A DNA stretch of 8,514 nt from CAZUMJ01 sp964621605 (GTDB lineage Bacteria; Actinomycetota; Acidimicrobiia; Acidimicrobiales; Iamiaceae): the NCBI GenBank assembly GCA_964621605.1, contig CAZUMJ010000064.1:1-8514 (forward strand), written 5' to 3'. Shown here one piece after another: positions 6,551 to 8,514 of the stretch (its first letter is position 1; each line of letters begins with the position of its first letter). Under the pieces are notes generated by a model. The model was not told the origin of the DNA. It ran no database searches and saw only the letters and a list, made by a program, of their open reading frames with translations. Both the position numbers and the translations under genes were made by a program.

Positions 6551-7582
6551 ATGGCCGGCGTGCTCGACACGTTCGGCATGGCCGCCGCATCGGCGGCGCT
6601 CCCTGACCAGATCGAGGCGGCAGTCGCGCTTGGCCAGGCACTCACCGGGTTGCCGGCGCACGAACTCGTGGCCAACGTCGTGCTGCTCGGCGTCGGCGAC
6701 GACGGCGGAGCGGCCGAGGTGGTCGCTGCGGTCGTGGCGCCCTACGCGCCCGTGCCGGTGGTCGTGGTCGACGGGGTGCAGCTGCCGTCGTTCGTCGGGT
6801 CCGACACGCTCGTCGTGGCGTTCTCGTTCGCCGGTGACGGTGCAGATGTGCTCGATGCCGTCGAGGAAGCAGCGACTGCCGGCGCGCATCTCCTCGCCGT
6901 GTGTGCGCCCGGTCCGCTCGCCGATGCGGTCGCCGCCGCGTCGGGCGTCCGCGTCGCGATCGCCGGCGACGCACCGGTTGCCCGCGCCGCGGTCGGGGCA
7001 CTTGTCGTCCCGGTGCTCGTGGCACTCGAGACGATGGGCCTGTTCTCCGGTGCCGCCGACTGGGTCGCCTTGGCGGTGGAGCAGCTTCGGCGTCGGGTGC
7101 AGCGCCAGGCCGAGGGCGATCCGCTCGCCTCCGACCTTGCCAGGTCGATCGGTCGGACGTTCCCGCTCGTCATCGGCGCGGGTGACGTGGGACGTGTCGC
7201 GGCTCGGCAGTGGAAGGCCCGCTGCAACCAGAACGCGAAGGTCCCGGCGTGGTCGAACGAGGCGCCGGCGCTCTTCTCCGACGAGCTTGCGGGCTACGGC
7301 CAGCACGGCGACGTGACCCGCCAGGTCCTCACGCTCGTCACGCTGCGCCACGACCACGAGCACCCGCAGCTCGCCGACCGCCTGCACGCTGCCGGAGCGG
7401 TGCTGAGCGAGGTGGTGGCAACCGCGCACGAGGTGGTCGCGGAAGGCGAGGGCGAGCTGGCGCAGTTGCTCGACCTGCTCTACCTCGCAGATCAGGTCAG
7501 CTTTGCGCTCGCCGCGCACGAAGGCGTCGACCCGGGGCCGACGGCCTCGCTCGACCGGCTTCGGCGCGCGATCGACGCCTGA
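6551..7582 (+). CDS. SIS-domain protein, phosphoglucose/phosphomannose isomerase-like (TobH type), degenerate
   Basis: The 343-residue protein has two sugar isomerase (SIS) halves and the C-terminal domain of bifunctional phosphoglucose/phosphomannose isomerases. The strongest match is RQWKARCNQNAKVPAWSNEAP at 219-239 with DELAGYGQH at 244-252; Glu237 in the NE pair corresponds to the catalytic glutamate of that family. The N-terminal half is eroded. The usual GxGGSAxGGD loop reads GVGDDGGAAE (47-56) and the phosphate-binding SxSGxTxET loop reads SFAGDGADV (91-99), lacking its Ser/Thr residues. It may be a weak isomerase, act on another ligand or be regulatory. If active it would convert fructose-6-phosphate to mannose-6-phosphate for ManB. 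The ATG at 6551 has GAGGG 5 nt upstream and lies 1 nt after the previous stop. From memory, actinobacterial homologues next to manB (Rv3256c) carry the label TobH. It is the last gene of the operon. Confidence 0.85.
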   Translation: MAGVLDTFGMAAASAALPDQIEAAVALGQALTGLPAHELVANVVLLGVGDDGGAAEVVAAVVAPYAPVPVVVVDGVQLPSFVGSDTLVVAFSFAGDGADVLDAVEEAATAGAHLLAVCAPGPLADAVAAASGVRVAIAGDAPVARAAVGALVVPVLVALETMGLFSGAADWVALAVEQLRRRVQRQAEGDPLASDLARSIGRTFPLVIGAGDVGRVAARQWKARCNQNAKVPAWSNEAPALFSDELAGYGQHGDVTRQVLTLVTLRHDHEHPQLADRLHAAGAVLSEVVATAHEVVAEGEGELAQLLDLLYLADQVSFALAAHEGVDPGPTASLDRLRRAIDA

Positions 7583-7601
7583 CCCGCTGACCCGCTGACC
7601 C
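7579..7601 (+). repeat. Triple CTGACCC repeat with 8-bp period
   Basis: CTGACCC occurs at 7579-7585, 7587-7593 and 7595-7601, joined by single bases, so the unit is about 8 bp. The first copy includes the stop codon of the SIS gene. The same 7-mer forms one arm of the 14-bp palindrome at 7741-7754. The array could be a cluster of half-sites for a DNA-binding protein, or replication slippage. I have no named regulator for it. Confidence 0.6.
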
Positions 7602-7611
7602 ACTGCACGCA

Positions 7612-7627
7612 CGGACCGGCTGGTCCG
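7612..7627 (+). terminator. Hairpin after the operon, possible U-poor terminator
   Basis: CGGACC (7612-7617) and GGTCCG (7622-7627) form a perfect 6-bp stem around a GGCT loop, starting 30 nt after the SIS gene stop. There is no T-run after it, but U-poor terminator hairpins are common in high-GC actinobacteria. Its place at the end of a six-gene unit supports a terminator role. Confidence 0.4.
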
Positions 7628-7640
7628 AGTCGTCGGTGCT

Positions 7641-7663
7641 CGCACGCGCACAGGTCGCGTGCG
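7641..7663 (+). other. Second perfect hairpin in the pre-ahcY region
   Basis: CGCACGCG (7641-7648) and CGCGTGCG (7656-7663) pair perfectly over 8 bp around a 7-nt CACAGGT loop. A shifted pairing of GCGCAC (7646-7651) with GTGCGC (7659-7664) is also possible. It may be part of a tandem terminator with the hairpin 13 nt upstream. No T-run follows. Confidence 0.45.
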
Positions 7664-7692
7664 CCACGGCGCGGACGACTACGGTGGTGCCC

Positions 7693-7719
7693 CGCTGCGT
7701 CGCCCCGTTCGTCGCAGCG
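7693..7719 (+). other. Third stem-loop upstream of ahcY, possible leader structure
   Basis: CGCTGCG (7693-7699) and CGCAGCG (7713-7719) form a perfect 7-bp stem with a 13-nt loop; two further G-C pairs can form inside the loop after one mismatch. A -10-like TACGGT at 7680-7685 lies just upstream, which would put this stem at the 5' end of an ahcY leader of about 120 nt. The promoter is weakly supported: I see no -35 match. Confidence 0.35.
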
Positions 7720-7740
7720 ACCAGCCGGGCTGTACCGAGT

Positions 7741-7754
7741 GGGTCAGCTGACCC
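7741..7754 (+). promoter_or_regulatory. 14-bp perfect palindrome, candidate operator of ahcY
   Basis: GGGTCAGCTGACCC is its own reverse complement, with no spacer, and ends 56 nt before the ahcY start codon. Its right arm repeats the CTGACCC found three times at 7579-7601. Position and symmetry suit a dimeric repressor or activator, while the lack of a loop makes it a poor RNA hairpin. The binding protein is unknown. Confidence 0.45.
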
Positions 7755-7800
7755 CAGCCCGGGTTCGATTCGTGCGCTTGTTCGGCGCGCCCTCGTTCCC

Positions 7801-7805
7801 GGAGG
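7801..7805 (+). promoter_or_regulatory. Shine-Dalgarno sequence of ahcY
   Basis: GGAGG lies 5 nt before the ATG at 7811, a near-ideal spacing. It fixes the ahcY start and shows that this gene has a leader, unlike ftsH and DUF3499. Confidence 0.85.
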
Positions 7806-7810
7806 ACCCC

Positions 7811-8514
7811 ATGCCCACGTCACTGAACGGCGACTTCAAGGTCGCCGACCTCTCCCTCGCCGGCTTCGGCCGTAAGGAGATCCAGCTCGCCGAGCACGAG
7901 ATGCCCGGCCTCATGTCGCTGCGCGCCGAGTACGCCGACAGCCAGCCGCTCGCCGGTGCACGCATCACCGGCTCGCTGCACATGACGATCCAGACCGCCG
8001 TGCTCATCGAGACGCTCACGGCGCTCGGTGCCGAGGTGCGCTGGTGCTCGTGCAACATCTTCTCGACCCAGGACCATGCGGCCGCCGCGGTCGTCGTCGG
8101 GCCGGAGGGCACGGCCGAGAACCCGAGCGGCGTCCCGGTGTACGCCTGGAAGGGCGAGACGCTCGAGGAGTACTGGTGGTGCACCGAGCAGGTCCTGCGC
8201 TGGCCCGGTGGCGACGGCCCGAACCTGATCCTCGACGACGGCGGTGACGCCACACTGCTGGTGCACAAGGGCCGCAAGTACGAGCTCGCCGGAGCAGTGC
8301 CCGACACGACAGACGCCGACTCCGAGGAGTGGGGCGTGGTGCTCGACCTGCTGCGCCGCAGCCTCGCCGAGTCGTCTGACCGTTGGACGGGCGTTGCCGA
8401 CGGGGTGCGCGGCGTGTCGGAGGAGACGACCACCGGCGTGCACCGCCTCTACCAGATGTTCGAGGCGGGCGAGCTGCGCTTCCCGGCGATCAACGTCAAC
8501 GACTCGGTCACCAA
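7811..8514 (+). CDS. ahcY: S-adenosylhomocysteine hydrolase, N-terminal half (3' end outside window)
   Basis: This cytoplasmic NAD-dependent enzyme splits S-adenosylhomocysteine into adenosine and homocysteine, removing the inhibitor that methyltransferases produce. The window holds 234 full codons of an expected roughly 480-495. Substrate-domain hallmarks are GSLHMTIQTA (54-63; His57 and Thr59 bind substrate), WCSCNIFSTQDHAAAA (78-93), LDDGGD (141-146) and GVSEETTTGVHRLY (201-214). The reading ends in INVNDSVT, just before the lysine of VTK that the family uses in catalysis. The NAD-binding domain is beyond the edge. Residues about 163-192 form the acidic insert seen in the longer bacterial and plant type and absent from the human enzyme. 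The gene has a strong GGAGG site and lies 228 nt after the mannose operon, so it is probably a separate transcription unit. Confidence 0.97.
   Translation, partial: MPTSLNGDFKVADLSLAGFGRKEIQLAEHEMPGLMSLRAEYADSQPLAGARITGSLHMTIQTAVLIETLTALGAEVRWCSCNIFSTQDHAAAAVVVGPEGTAENPSGVPVYAWKGETLEEYWWCTEQVLRWPGGDGPNLILDDGGDATLLVHKGRKYELAGAVPDTTDADSEEWGVVLDLLRRSLAESSDRWTGVADGVRGVSEETTTGVHRLYQMFEAGELRFPAINVNDSVT

Noticed and set aside
7761..7771. GGGTTCGATTC, resembling the T-loop of a tRNA
   Set aside because: The flanking bases do not pair into a T-stem, and no acceptor stem, D-arm or anticodon arm can be laid out around it.
7583..7810. SAH riboswitch upstream of ahcY
   Set aside because: The location is right, but I cannot find the conserved GAGG-GCG-UGC core or its partner segment. 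A covariance search against the SAH riboswitch model would settle it.
7636..7875. Small plus-strand frame spanning the intergenic region into ahcY
   Set aside because: It overlaps the ahcY start in another frame, has no ribosome binding site and gives an Arg/Ala-rich product with no family resemblance.
1..8514. Mobile element, CRISPR array, phage or defence system
   Set aside because: No transposase, integrase, terminal inverted repeats, spacer-repeat pattern or toxin/nuclease domains are seen. Composition is even and all genes fit core or envelope functions. The CPBP (Abi-like) protease alone is not evidence of a defence system.

Overview
The window is uniformly GC-rich and reads as chromosomal DNA of a high-GC actinobacterium. 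Three things support this: the DUF3499 gene (a family I know only from Actinobacteria), the order DUF3499 - phosphomannomutase - SIS-type isomerase homologue - S-adenosylhomocysteine hydrolase (which, from memory, resembles the Rv3258c-Rv3257c-Rv3256c...Rv3248c region of Mycobacterium tuberculosis), and promoter elements placed so close to start codons that leaderless transcription is likely. The flavour (FtsH beside DUF3499, a PTPS-related/YfhO-like membrane protein before manB) suggests an Acidimicrobiia-type lineage, but that is a guess. I see no mobile element, RNA gene, CRISPR array or phage gene.

Layout. Positions 1-998 (minus strand) hold the N-terminal two thirds or so of the AAA+ membrane protease FtsH, cut off by the window edge. 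A 110-bp divergent intergenic region carries two outward-facing -10-like elements, each exactly 7 nt from the start codon it serves. From 1109 to 7582 there are six tightly packed plus-strand genes: a small zinc-finger-like DUF3499 protein, a CPBP-family intramembrane protease, a 954-residue polytopic membrane protein that is probably a GT-C-type glycosyltransferase, phosphomannomutase/phosphoglucomutase (manB), a Trm112-like protein that has lost most zinc cysteines, and a degenerate phosphoglucose/phosphomannose isomerase homologue. Gaps are 16, 22, -8, 2 and 1 nt, so they look like one operon. A 228-bp intergenic region follows, unusually full of repeats and hairpins. The first 234 codons of ahcY then run off the right edge.

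How the genes fit together. ManB interconverts mannose-6-phosphate and mannose-1-phosphate (possibly also glucose phosphates), the entry point to GDP-mannose and polyprenyl-phosphate-mannose. The overlapping upstream membrane protein is the type that would use a lipid-linked sugar on the outer face of the membrane, and the downstream SIS protein resembles the enzyme that would feed ManB. The operon therefore looks like a sugar-phosphate supply and envelope glycosylation unit. The CPBP protease and divergent FtsH are membrane quality-control or processing enzymes. AhcY is a methyl-cycle housekeeping enzyme with its own Shine-Dalgarno sequence and probably its own promoter.

I found no clear new defence or mobile system. 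The points most worth a second look are the pre-ahcY region (CTGACCC repeats, a 14-bp palindrome and three hairpins), the paired leaderless promoters, and the uncharacterised membrane protein coupled to manB.
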